A stretch of DNA of 64,000 nt, from NCBI RefSeq assembly GCF_013369385.1, contig NZ_SZTO01000019.1:29629-93628 (forward strand), read 5' to 3'. Shown here piece after piece: positions 8,072 through 18,800 of this stretch. Numbering within the stretch: position 1 is the first letter of the stretch; every line of letters starts with the position of its first letter. The notes below the pieces were generated by a model. It saw nothing but the letters and a program-made list of their open reading frames with translations, was not told where the DNA came from and searched no databases. Source of the stretch: Vibrio sp. 05-20-BW147. GTDB taxonomy: Bacteria > Pseudomonadota > Gammaproteobacteria > Enterobacterales > Vibrionaceae. The translations under genes and the position numbers were made by a program.

Positions 8072-9382
8072 TTATTTCTCCTTTGCCTGCCATTCTTGTG
8101 GATGTTCTACGCGTAACGCATAGGTAAGCAGCCCCATCGCATTGAGTAATCGATACGCAGACAAGGTATGGTCATACTGCGCAGCCACGTAGTTTCTGCG
8201 GGCCAAGAACACTTCCACTTTCGCATCCAGCACATCCAATAGACTGCGTCTTCCGACTGAAAATTGTTGGATGTAGCCCTGCTCAGCCACTTTGGCGGAA
8301 TCCACGTTTTGTTGCAGCAGTTGCTTTTGCTTGGCCAGCATGTCGTAGGCGTGCCAAGCCAATTCCGTTCCTTCTCTCACTTGACGTTCTGTGCGAATGC
8401 GAATTGCACGAGCTTGCTCTGCTCGCCATGCCGAAGACTCCACCCGCGCATTGGTTGAACCGCCATTAAACAGATCGTAATCGAGGGTCAACATGATGCG
8501 CGCATCTTCATCACGCCCTTCCGCCCCACCGATGTTCTCGTTTTTGTTGGCTTGCAGCTCCAGTTTGATCTCTGGGTAATAGCCACTTTTCTCGCGCTTG
8601 ATCTCTTTACGCGCCGCTTCAATATCTTGAATGGCGGCACGAATTTCCGGATGGTTGTCTACCGCTTGTTGCACCGCAACCTCACGACTGGGCGGCAGTA
8701 GCGCAAGATCAAATACCGGATCCACCAACTCACGAGCGGGTTTGCCGACCAGACGAATAAACTGGGTTTCTAAATCATAAAGGTTGTTCTGCGCAGCAAT
8801 CATTGATGATTTACTGGTCGCCACTCGCGCTGAAATCTGCGCCAAATCAGAATGGCTACTCAAGCCTTTGCCCGTTCTTTCCAGAATATCTTGATAGATC
8901 TCTTCATGTTCGGTGACATTACGCTCGGCCAGATCCAGCATGGTTTGCGCTTTGAGGTATTCTAAATAGACCTTCACCACATCCAAGGCAACGTTTTCCG
9001 CATCGGAGAGTAATGCCAAACGTTCAGATTCCGCTTCAAAGCTGAGACGGTCGACATTGGCGGTGGTTTTCATTCCATCAAACAACAGCTGCGACACTTT
9101 CACCCCAAGCTCACTGCGCGTGAGACCACGATCTTCGTCATCGATTTTTCGACCACTGTTGTAGTAGGTTTCCTCGTAGCCGATCGCGCCGTAGAGCTTC
9201 ACTTGTGGCAGATAAAAGCCCTCGGCACCGTCCATGTCTCGGATGACCGATTGATAGCGCGAGTACTGGGCAAGCACTTCTGGGCTGTAATCAATGGCCG
9301 ATGCCACCGACTCCTCCAGTGAGATTGCATGCGCATGTGGCAGCGCCAGTGCCCATGACACCATGAGTAATTTTGAACGCAT
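8072..9382 (-). CDS. TolC-family outer-membrane channel of the adhesin T1SS
   Basis: A 436-residue outer-membrane efflux protein with a signal peptide ending at AHA (residue ~19). The two OEP repeats are visible as long alpha-helical stretches (ENVALDVVKVYLEYLKAQTM near 125 and GTELAWHAYDMLAKQKQLLQ near 350). The conserved segment VGRRSLLDVLDAKVEVFLAR near 385 is typical of TolC/LapE-type proteins. It forms the outer-membrane end of the type I export duct, with the HlyD protein (9400-10728) and the ABC transporter (10725-12878). The strong ribosome site AAGGAAAGGG is next to the start. Being encoded with its own substrate suggests it is dedicated to the adhesin rather than shared. Confidence 0.92.
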   Translation of the reverse strand: MRSKLLMVSWALALPHAHAISLEESVASAIDYSPEVLAQYSRYQSVIRDMDGAEGFYLPQVKLYGAIGYEETYYNSGRKIDDEDRGLTRSELGVKVSQLLFDGMKTTANVDRLSFEAESERLALLSDAENVALDVVKVYLEYLKAQTMLDLAERNVTEHEEIYQDILERTGKGLSSHSDLAQISARVATSKSSMIAAQNNLYDLETQFIRLVGKPARELVDPVFDLALLPPSREVAVQQAVDNHPEIRAAIQDIEAARKEIKREKSGYYPEIKLELQANKNENIGGAEGRDEDARIMLTLDYDLFNGGSTNARVESSAWRAEQARAIRIRTERQVREGTELAWHAYDMLAKQKQLLQQNVDSAKVAEQGYIQQFSVGRRSLLDVLDAKVEVFLARRNYVAAQYDHTLSAYRLLNAMGLLTYALRVEHPQEWQAKEK

Positions 9383-9399
9383 TCCCTTTCCTTTTCTGT

Positions 9400-10728
9400 T
9401 TATGGCTCTCTTAACGCCGTCTCTTTGGCTCTGAGAAGCGGCTTAAGCCAATAGCTCAATACGGTTTTCTCTCCCGACAATATGTCGACCATCGCCTGCA
9501 TACCGGGGATAATTCTAAAATTCTGTTGTGATGCGTCATTGGTCATCAATTCAATGTGAGCACGATAATACGGGTCGCCTTCTTCGGTTTTGAGTGAGTC
9601 AGCACTCACATACACCACTTTGCCTTTCTGCCCACCGTAGATAACGAAGTCATAAGCGGTAAACTTGACCGTGGCTTCTAAACCAACTTTGACGTACGCA
9701 ATATCTTGTGGCGCAATTCTCGCTTCCACAATTAAGCGGCTATCGAGCGGCACCAACTCCATAATCGGTTCACCTGGGCGTACCACACCACCAATCGAGC
9801 GGATCAAGACATCTTTTACCGTGCCATCCACCGGTGACAAAATTTCCGTGCGGCGCAACTGGTCCGCTATCGCCGACTGGCTCTCCTGCAAGCGCGCGAG
9901 CTCCGCCACCACTTCATTCAACTGACCCCGCGCTTTGGTGCGAAAATCAAGCGCAATACCGCGATAATCCGCAATCGACTCGGAGTAGGCCGCTTTTTGT
10001 TTCTGAGCCAGCACTTTTGCACTGGAAATATCGCCTTGCAGTTTGACGTAGTCGCGCTTGAGTTTAAGCAGCTCCACTTCGGCTACCGCCCCCGTTTTCA
10101 CGACATCTTCCAGCATGTTGAGCTCTTTCTGCACAATCGCCATACTGTTTTCCAAGGTGCGAATGCTGTTTAACGTATCTTGATAGGTTTGAGACTGCTG
10201 CTCAATACGCAGGGCGGATTCTTCCAGTTCTGAGTCCAGCTGCTCCAAACGTTGATGGTAGTTTTCTCGCGCATTAAACTCAGCTCGAGTGACTTCATCT
10301 TGCCCACTTGGGTAAGGTTGCTTGGCAATACGCACTTGTTGCTGCCAATCCGTGGCTCGCCCGTCAACCACAATGCTTTGCAGCTCGAGATCCAAACGCT
10401 TTTTCTGCGCGAGCAAGGTCTGCAATTGCTGATCCGACTCTTGGTAAGAAGCGCGAAAGCGAGTGTCATCGAGAACCATCAACGGCTGCCCTTTCACCAC
10501 TTGTTCCCCTTGCGACACCAACACTTGCTTAATGATGCCGCCTTCCAAACTTTGTATGGTTTGAATCGACAAGCTTGGCACCACTTTGCCATCGCCTACC
10601 ACTACCTCATCTAGGGTCGCCCATGAGGCCCAAACCCCTATCGCCAACACCAACGCAGCGCAAAGCCAAATGAGACGACGAGAACGGTAAGCAATGCGGT
10701 TATTCGACCACATGATCTGACTGCTCAT
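9400..10728 (-). CDS. HlyD-family membrane fusion protein of the adhesin T1SS
   Basis: A 442-residue periplasmic adaptor. One transmembrane helix lies near residues 18-36 (LIWLCAALVLAIGVWASWAT). The lipoyl/biotinyl-like half domains flank a long coiled coil (roughly 95-290; for example LEDVVKTGAVAEVELLKLKR). The conserved HlyD end is present: ILSPVDGTVKDVLIRSIGGV, VRPGEPIMELVPLD and a C-terminal beta barrel. It bridges the inner-membrane ABC exporter and the TolC-like channel. Its ATG overlaps the stop of the ABC gene (ATGA), with AGGAGGG 5 bp upstream, so translation is coupled. Length and domain order are normal for LapC/HlyD-type adaptors. Confidence 0.94.
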   Translation of the reverse strand: MSSQIMWSNNRIAYRSRRLIWLCAALVLAIGVWASWATLDEVVVGDGKVVPSLSIQTIQSLEGGIIKQVLVSQGEQVVKGQPLMVLDDTRFRASYQESDQQLQTLLAQKKRLDLELQSIVVDGRATDWQQQVRIAKQPYPSGQDEVTRAEFNARENYHQRLEQLDSELEESALRIEQQSQTYQDTLNSIRTLENSMAIVQKELNMLEDVVKTGAVAEVELLKLKRDYVKLQGDISSAKVLAQKQKAAYSESIADYRGIALDFRTKARGQLNEVVAELARLQESQSAIADQLRRTEILSPVDGTVKDVLIRSIGGVVRPGEPIMELVPLDSRLIVEARIAPQDIAYVKVGLEATVKFTAYDFVIYGGQKGKVVYVSADSLKTEEGDPYYRAHIELMTNDASQQNFRIIPGMQAMVDILSGEKTVLSYWLKPLLRAKETALREP

Positions 10729-12878
10729 GATTGCCCTCCTTTGACCACACTCACTGATTTCACTCGGCTGCGCACTCTTGCCGAACCTTGTTGCGTGAAG
10801 ATCTCATGCGGGGTGCCTTGTGCCACCAATTTACCTTTATCGAGCACCAGAATGCGATCGCAAAGGGTAAGAAAACTCTGCTTATGTGAACTGATGACCA
10901 AGGTTTTGTCCGCTGGCAAACGCTGTAAAGCGTGGAAAAAACGCTCTTCTGCCGCTTTGTCTAAGGCACTGGTGGGTTCGTCCAAAAGCAACATCGCAGG
11001 ATCGCGATAGATCGCGCGAGCGATCGCCACTGCCTGACGTTGTCCCCCTGAGAGAAAACGCCCCTGCTCACCCACCTGAGTTTCTAAGCCATTCGCTAAG
11101 CGAGGCATGTAATCATTGAGGCCAGAGAGCATCACCGCGTTGAGTAATCTTTGCTCATCAATGCTTTGGTCGCCAAAGGTGATGTTTTCGTAGATGGTGC
11201 CATAAATCAGCCCAGGGTTTTGACCAACCCAGCCAATCCCCGCACGAATAACACTGGGCGGCCATAACTGCGCATCAATGGTTTCGTAATACATTTGCCC
11301 AGCAGTTGGCAGCAACTGACGAGCAAGCAACGCCATTAAGGTGGACTTTCCCGAGCCAGCATTGCCGATAACACCAATTTTCTCTCCCGCTTTGATATCC
11401 AGTGAGATCGCTTCCAACGCGTGGATCTGCATCTCTGGGTAAGCGAAGCTGACGTTTCGCAAAGCGACATTCCCGTGGAACTCGCCTCTGTCCATCACTT
11501 GATGTGACGTGGATTCTTGAGGCGTGGCCATGATTTGGTTGAGCCCTTCCATTGCGGTTTGCGTCTGCTGGTAACGCAGCATCAGCATAGAAAGCTGGTT
11601 AATCGAAGACGCTGCGCGCCCGCTGAGCATCACAATGGCAATCAAGCCTCCCATGCTCAATAGCCCTTCGGCAATCTGATACACGCCGAAAATGATCAAG
11701 GCGATCGTCACCACTTGCTGGCTCGACATAATGGAGTGAGAAACGATGTTGGAATAAAAACGAGAACGGGTTTGCCATTCAGACAACGCAGAAACCGTCT
11801 GCTCCCAGCGTTTTTGTGTCATCCCTTCTGCATTGTTTTGCTTGATATCCGTTAACGCTGACAGGCTATCGTAGACATGGGCTTGGCGTTGCGTAGAAAG
11901 GCGCGCCGATTCGGTAAAGGTTTGTGCAAGGCGACCTTTCATCACAAAACTGAGCAGCAATAACGCCGCCATGACCGCCAGAGGGATCAACATCATCGCG
12001 CCGCCTAACCAGCCAATCAGCAGGAGGAAGAACAGCGTAAACGGCAGATCCACTAAAGTAACCAGTGACACTGAGGTGAGGAAATCTTTTACGCTATCGA
12101 AATCTTGCAACTGGCGGGCAAATGCCCCCACCGACTGAGGTCGCTGCTCTAGGCGCATCCCCAATACTTTTTGGAACAATTGTGCTGACAGTTTGTTTTC
12201 GACATAGCGCCCCGCCATATCGGTCACCGAGCTGCGCGCTTCTCGTAATACCCAATCAAACACCACCACGATGATGACACCGACAGAAAGCACCCAAAGA
12301 GTATGGAAGGCTTGATTCGGCACCACACGGTCGTAGACATTCATAGTAAACAGTGGCACGACCATCGCCAGCAGGTTAATGACAAACGAAGCCAGTAAGA
12401 GATCACGATACCAAGGCCTCACTTCCATCAGCACTTGACGAAACCAATGAACGGGCTTTTCTTCAATCAAACTTTCAACACGGCCATCGGCGGCAACCAG
12501 TGTCGAAAGCTGCCATATCCCCTCTTTCACTTGCGTTTTCAGCTCATCCAAGCTCAAGGTCACGTCACTATTGGCCTGATGTGGCGATAAACAACGGTAA
12601 TGCTCGCCTTCTCGCCCCAAAATCAGCAGCGGGTTGCCTTGCTTTTCCACGGCTAAGCAAGGCAAAGTGGCCTGTTCCAGCAGTGACAAGCTGGTGAGGC
12701 CGACCTCTAGCTGCGCTTGCTCTGCCGCTCGTTGAAACAAAGCTTCACTCAATTGGCCATTTTCAAGGGGCAAACCATTGACCACCTTCAGAGCGTGACA
12801 ACGAATACCAAAATGTTGGCATGCCCAAAGAATGGCCGTTAACCAGTGATCTTGTCTCTCTTCCACGATAGTGTTCAT
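10725..12878 (-). CDS. Type I secretion ABC transporter (LapB-like), ATPase/permease
   Basis: A 717-residue inner-membrane exporter. Residues 1-130 are a C39-peptidase-like domain; the catalytic motif of true bacteriocin-processing peptidases is not visible, so it is expected to bind but not cut the substrate. Residues ~155-430 hold six transmembrane helices. The ATPase domain has Walker A GNAGSGKST (~515), Q-loop WVGQNPGL, signature FLSGGQRQ and Walker B AMLLLDEPTSALD, plus the switch histidine (VISSHKQ). All key residues are intact. It begins 11 bp after the adhesin stop codon and overlaps the HlyD gene. The layout matches exporters of large RTX adhesins, and the adhesin upstream is the obvious substrate. 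Confidence 0.94.
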   Translation of the reverse strand: MNTIVEERQDHWLTAILWACQHFGIRCHALKVVNGLPLENGQLSEALFQRAAEQAQLEVGLTSLSLLEQATLPCLAVEKQGNPLLILGREGEHYRCLSPHQANSDVTLSLDELKTQVKEGIWQLSTLVAADGRVESLIEEKPVHWFRQVLMEVRPWYRDLLLASFVINLLAMVVPLFTMNVYDRVVPNQAFHTLWVLSVGVIIVVVFDWVLREARSSVTDMAGRYVENKLSAQLFQKVLGMRLEQRPQSVGAFARQLQDFDSVKDFLTSVSLVTLVDLPFTLFFLLLIGWLGGAMMLIPLAVMAALLLLSFVMKGRLAQTFTESARLSTQRQAHVYDSLSALTDIKQNNAEGMTQKRWEQTVSALSEWQTRSRFYSNIVSHSIMSSQQVVTIALIIFGVYQIAEGLLSMGGLIAIVMLSGRAASSINQLSMLMLRYQQTQTAMEGLNQIMATPQESTSHQVMDRGEFHGNVALRNVSFAYPEMQIHALEAISLDIKAGEKIGVIGNAGSGKSTLMALLARQLLPTAGQMYYETIDAQLWPPSVIRAGIGWVGQNPGLIYGTIYENITFGDQSIDEQRLLNAVMLSGLNDYMPRLANGLETQVGEQGRFLSGGQRQAVAIARAIYRDPAMLLLDEPTSALDKAAEERFFHALQRLPADKTLVISSHKQSFLTLCDRILVLDKGKLVAQGTPHEIFTQQGSARVRSRVKSVSVVKGGQS

Positions 12879-12889
12879 ACCACTCCCAA

Positions 12890-15800
12890 CTACTGAACAA
12901 TCAGATTTTGATCATCGATCATTTGCTGAAGCACCTGCGCTTCGGTCAACCCTACGCCGTAGTAATCCTCAAGATTGAGGTCACTCAGCACGATGGTTTG
13001 CACCGCATTCACACCATCAGTCTTGATGTTGATATGCAGATCCGCACCGGTTTGCACCAAGTCGACAAACTGATCGGCGCTCGCGCCGTCACTCACACCC
13101 AGACCAGACAAAATCGCACTGAGATCAATGGTGTCGCTGTTGGCAGACATATCGAACCCTGCGATGGTATCGATCGTCGCATCCCCCACCGCCCCTAAAC
13201 TGTCTGAGTTGAAAACAAACAGATCATCGCCACTGGTGGCAGTTAAGCTGCTGTCCCCGGTTGCCAGTAACTGCACATCCAACTCTTGGCTAATTCCTGT
13301 CGCCGTCTGACCACCCAACTGCGCACTTGGCGTCAGTGTGAGGGTGAAACTCTCGGCGCCGGTGTAACCGGAGACAATACTGAGGTTGGCCACATCGTTA
13401 ACCGGAACGAGCCATTCGCCCGACTCTTTGCTGCCAGCCGACAGGACCAAACCATCGGGTAATCCCGAAATGGTCAGATACCCTTTTTCTCCATCGGCTG
13501 GGTTAACCATGCTCATATCAAGATTGAGTGGAATGGCACCACTCGCTTCCGCCACGATGGTGACGTAATCCAGCGTCAAAATGGGCTCATCGGGTACCGG
13601 AGCTAATTCAACAACAATAGTTTGTGTTTGCACCTCACCCAAATCTGTCGCCAGAGAACCCAACACAATGTTCTTGTCGAAGGTTTGCGCGGTCATGGTC
13701 AAGTTGAGTGTGCCAAAGGCATTGCCTGAGTAGAGTTCGATATTGCCGACCTCACTGGCTCGCACAATCACTCTCGCCACCCAACTACCATCACCGAGCT
13801 GAGTGAATGACGCTTCATGACCATCGGCGATGATCTTATCCAGCCCCTTCAACGCGGAAGGATCGGAGGTCAATTCAGCATGCAAGGTCAGCACAATAAA
13901 CTCATCGCTATTGGTTTCATTGCTGCTGATGGTCACAGGGATAGAGAGCGCTTCTCCTTCCGTGCCTGTGTATTGGCTATCCAATCCAAAGAACTGTACA
14001 TCATCACCCACCGGCAGCACGCCCACTGTCATCGTGCCAGAAGTGTGGACAATATCGGTGGTGCCGATTTCTTGCGTAATGGCATCAATAGTCAGCAAAA
14101 TATCGCCACTGAAATCGAGCGGAGGCAGAAGATAGAGTTCACCCAGTCGGCTTGGATCTAGCTGCCATTCACTGGTTGGCTTGCCAGCAAACGTGCCGCC
14201 ATCATGGCCATTATTTGGCAGCAGTTCATAGCTCTCGCCCACTTTGTAAACCAGCACAGCACCATCAGGCACGCCCTTGATCATCGCCGATAAGGTCTCT
14301 GAACCATCTTGGTCTATCAAACTGACATCCAATCCAGACAGGGCGATATAGCTATCTTCATCACCTTGAACATTGTTGGCCACGATGTTGGCTGCATCCG
14401 TTATCGGTTCAATGTGAATAGTGACGATCGATACCTTGTCTTGCGTGTCGGTTTGCGTGACGCAATCCGCAGCATCGGTAATGTTCGCGTGCACTTCCAA
14501 GGTAATATCACCACTGTAATGCGCCGGAGGGACAAGGCTGATATCGGTCAGTCGCGTCGCGTCGTTAATGGTGTACGTTCCATCACCGTTGTCGGTGAGC
14601 AAGCCAGTGTCCGCTGGAGTTTCCACTAACGTGACGCCACTTGGCACTTTGATCATCAGGCTATTGATGGTCTCTTTACCCGTTGCACTGTTACCCTCAC
14701 CACTGATGGTTTGTCCCGCCTCAACGCTGTCTCCCAGTACAACACTGAGGTCTAACTGAGTGACCACATCTTCATCCATCGACGTGATCGAGGAAACCAC
14801 TAAGTCGTCAACCACTGGCAGAATTTCGATATCAATGGTTTGCGTTGTAGTGACGCTGTCACCATTGCAGCCAGAGGTTTCTTTGATTTCCACTTCGAGA
14901 GAAAGGCAACCCGCAAAGTCTTCATCCAAACCGGTGATTTTTAAACTCGCCATTGCTTCAGGCGGAATAACAAAGCCGACGATGTTACCGGCGCTGTCAT
15001 ACTCAATGGTGACCCCTTCTCCTTCAATCATCACGCCGTCTGGCAGTTTATCGGCACTAATAAAGAATGAGAGTTCGTTATTTGGATCACTGCCAATATT
15101 GCCATCGAGCAGACCAGACAAATCGAGGTCTTCTCCTTCGTTAAACTGCAGCGCGTCATCACCCGGAGTCAGATCGCCAGGAGGCCCCACCGGATCACAG
15201 CTGCCGCCACCATCATCATGGCCGGTAAATTGCACTCGGATCGGCGCGTCGATAAAGCGGGCATCCTCCCCATCAATCACACGTGCTGAAATCACCAGAT
15301 TAATAATCTCAGTATTTTGTGTCGACGAAATCGTCGCATCCTTGAGGATCAGCGCCGCCATCTCTCGCACGCTATCACTGGTTAGGCCATGCGCTGGGAT
15401 CACCCAGTTTCCTGCGCCGTCTTGAGTGGCCCCATTCGGGTGCTCGACAATCAAGGTTAAGCCTGCCGGGACTTTGATAACGATATAATCAAGATACTCT
15501 GAGCCATCCACATCCATATCAACAAAACGCACCGCGTAAGTGAGATCGACGGGTCCACCTTCGGTGTTAGCCAATACTCTTGGATTGCCTTCTAAACGTG
15601 TGTCGAGTTCAACGCGAGCATCAAAATTCACTGCGATGGTCGCATCAACATATTTCTGGTCAATGGCGCCTGTACCAGAGGTATCTTGCACCAAATAAGT
15701 CACTGGAATATCGAGCGTACCACTGAAATCCATCGGTCCTTTGGCGGTTAAACGGCCACTGGTTAACAACGATTCCAGATCGGGGGAAAGAGAATCCAGC

Positions 15801-18800
15801 AAACTCGAGACGTCATAACCACCTGCCGGTATTTCAAGATAGTTACCGTCAAAATAGAGCGTAATGCCCTGCTCTGGCGCCTGAATCACGTAGCCAATCA
15901 CCTCTTCGCTGCCATCGTTATCGGCTCCCAGCGAAGGCCATAAAGTAAGAGGAACGGCGTTGTCTTCCACACCCAAGGAGCTGAGCGTTGAGCCTGAGTT
16001 TTCATCCACTTGCGGCTTGATTTCAATATTTACCGTCATAGGAAACTCGCCCGAGTCACCATCTGGCTCAGTGGAGATCACTTTAAGCGAGTGTTGCAAT
16101 TGACCACTGTAATCCTCTGGTACTTTGAGATACAAGTTGGCCAAATCGCTATTAGTCACTTGATAAATGATCCCTGTGAGTGGGTCTTCACCCGAGATCG
16201 GCAAACTCACCGGCTGCCCAGCAGCATCCACGAGCATCACGCCATCAGGAATGCCCGTGATCAAAATGTTGATCACTTCGGAGCCATCGTCATCTGAGGT
16301 CACCAAGACAAAATCAAGCGGGATCAATTGATCTTCGATGAAATCGACCTGATTACTGATCACTTTTGTTTCTGCGTCATAACGCCAGTGGCCCTCTCCA
16401 CCATCGACCGCCAACGGTTCATCAACCACGCCAGTGAGACGAATGGTGATGGTCTCTGTCACACTGTTGGCGCTTGGGTTTACAGGCACTAATCCATCAA
16501 CATTGGACTCCACCGCAACTGCGGTGACTTTGACGCTCAACGTTTCGGTCACTGAACTGATATCTTCTTTCGGCACCAGATAGATGTGACCAGCCACCAG
16601 CTCAGCATCCGAGAACCAATACGTCCCATCTTCGAGCCTTGAGGAAGTGCCCCCTTCGACGCTCCAACCCTCTGCCACTTCAAGCTTGTAGTAGAGCGTT
16701 TCAGAACCATCCGTATCGTTAAGATGTCCTTTAATGGCATCGTGGAGGTTCAACGGCTGATCTTCTAAGCCGGCAATGTTTTTCACGGATAGCGACGGCG
16801 TATCAGCATCCGGTCGGACATTAATGGTCACTTGCTGAGAAGCAACTGCGGTTTGATCGCTTGGACTGACGAAGCTACTACCCGCTTCCGTTGCTATGGC
16901 GGTGACCGTAAAGGTGAACTGTCCAGAAATATTGGTATCGGATCGAATCGTCATGCGATTCAATTCTTCTTCGCTATAGGCGGTGGTTTCGTTGACTTGG
17001 CTGCCATCGAGCCAAACGGTAATTCCCGCTGGAATGCCGGAGATCTGATAGCTGAGGCTCTCGGAACTGTCGCTGTCGACAAGATCGGCGTTCAACGTCA
17101 ACGTTGATGGCTCTGAACTGTCTTCAACAAGGGTGTAGTCATATTGTGAATCAGCTTGCCATGTCGGTACATCCGCAACGGGGAACACATTGACATTAAT
17201 GGTGTCCGCCAAGGTTTCACTGCCTGTGGTACTGGCGATGATTGCGCTGACCGCCAAAACGATCGTAGCGGTATTGCTGGCTAAATGGGTTGCAGGTTGA
17301 TAGGTCAGTGCGCCTGCCACCGTCACTTGGTTGCCAATCATCAACAACTGACTACCCGAAAGAATGACTTTGCCACCCACCGCATTGAGCGCGACGCCAT
17401 CGAGATATAAGGTGCCTCCTTGCAGAGAGTTGGCATCAATCTCTATTGAGTCCACCACTTCTCCTTGATCGCGATCGCCCAGTGCAACGACGATGGAAAG
17501 TGTCCCTTGCTCATCTTCCCGCATCTCGAGATCTTCAACGCGCAAGATTCCCGCCGTATCATCCAAGACCAGCGTTGCTGTGCTGGTCACTTGGTCGCCG
17601 TCCCCATCAATAACGACATAACTTACCGTGTCCGAAATCGCAGGAACCGTGGTCACACTTGGGTTAGTGGTTAACTCAAATGTGCCATCTTGATGCACGA
17701 CTAATGTGCCGTACACCTCGCTTGGTACATTCGGGTTAACGAGCTGAATGGTCACTGGCGTGCCATCCGCCGAGAGCGGATAGGTTGTACCGCGATACGT
17801 AACGCTGCTGATTTCAGCGCCATCAGCACCCATCACTGATTCAGGCAGCAAGTTGGTGGTGTAACTGTCTCCTTCCACCAGCTCGACACTGGTGTTTTGT
17901 GCAATGGGCACATCATCGGTCACCGTCACGGTTAACGTTTCGGTGGAGGAGATGTCGCCATCGGCATCGATGACCCACATTTCAAAAGGCAAATCGAGTA
18001 AGTTGGTGCCGTTACCATCAGGGTGATCAAGCGCCCCTTGTAATGAAAAATCGACCTTACCATTGTTGTTGGGACGGATTTTAAACACCACTTCCCCTGC
18101 ACTGTTTTTGGCAATAAACCAGCCGTTGCTGTTTTGCGCGTGCAGTGTGATGGCTAAGCCACCGCTGGTGAACCCGTGTGCATTAAACGCCGCGACATCA
18201 ATTTGAATGTCGGCAACGTCATCGCTGCCGCCATCGATGCTCAAAACGTGTTTAACGCTTTCTATCCCATTCTCGGTCCCGTCACCGACAATGCCATGTT
18301 CATCGACAGTCACGCTGCCTGCCACCGTCAGCACTGGCGTTTCGCCATCGTAGATAATCAAGGTGCTGTCACTGGTGACAAACGTGCCATCAGAATCCGT
18401 TGCGGTGACTGGCAGATAGAGAGAAAGCTGGTTGTCTGCCTCCGGTTTATGGTGATCGACAGGTAAATAGAGATGAACAGAAAGCTCAACGTTGCTCGCG
18501 GTATCCGCCTCAACATTCACATCATCAGGCAACGTCACGGTCAGCACTCGTGTACCATCGGCTAGAACCGCATCGTAGCTACCATCACCGTTGACTCGCC
18601 AGACAATCGCTTCACCATTGTGCGTCAGTGGTACGCCATTGCCATCAATCACTGCTTGACCATTGGCCACGGCTAATGTCACCGCCACAATGGGGTCGGT
18701 ATCGGCGGTGACCACCAGATTCACACTCGCTTCAGCGGTGATACCCGACGGGGTTAAATCATCTTTAGGCAGCTCGGTAATCACCAGCGTGCCTGAGCTC

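Noticed and set aside
12500..12878. Functional C39 peptidase in the type I ABC transporter
   Set aside because: The Cys-containing catalytic motif of double-glycine-leader peptidases is not visible and the adhesin has a C-terminal type I signal, so this is a C39-like binding domain.
14760..15425. A 221-codon open frame on the plus strand within the adhesin gene
   Set aside because: It lies opposite the adhesin, is Ser/Pro-rich as expected from reading its codons backward, and lacks a ribosome site and any known domain. Many similar shorter frames exist across 13-26.6 kb.
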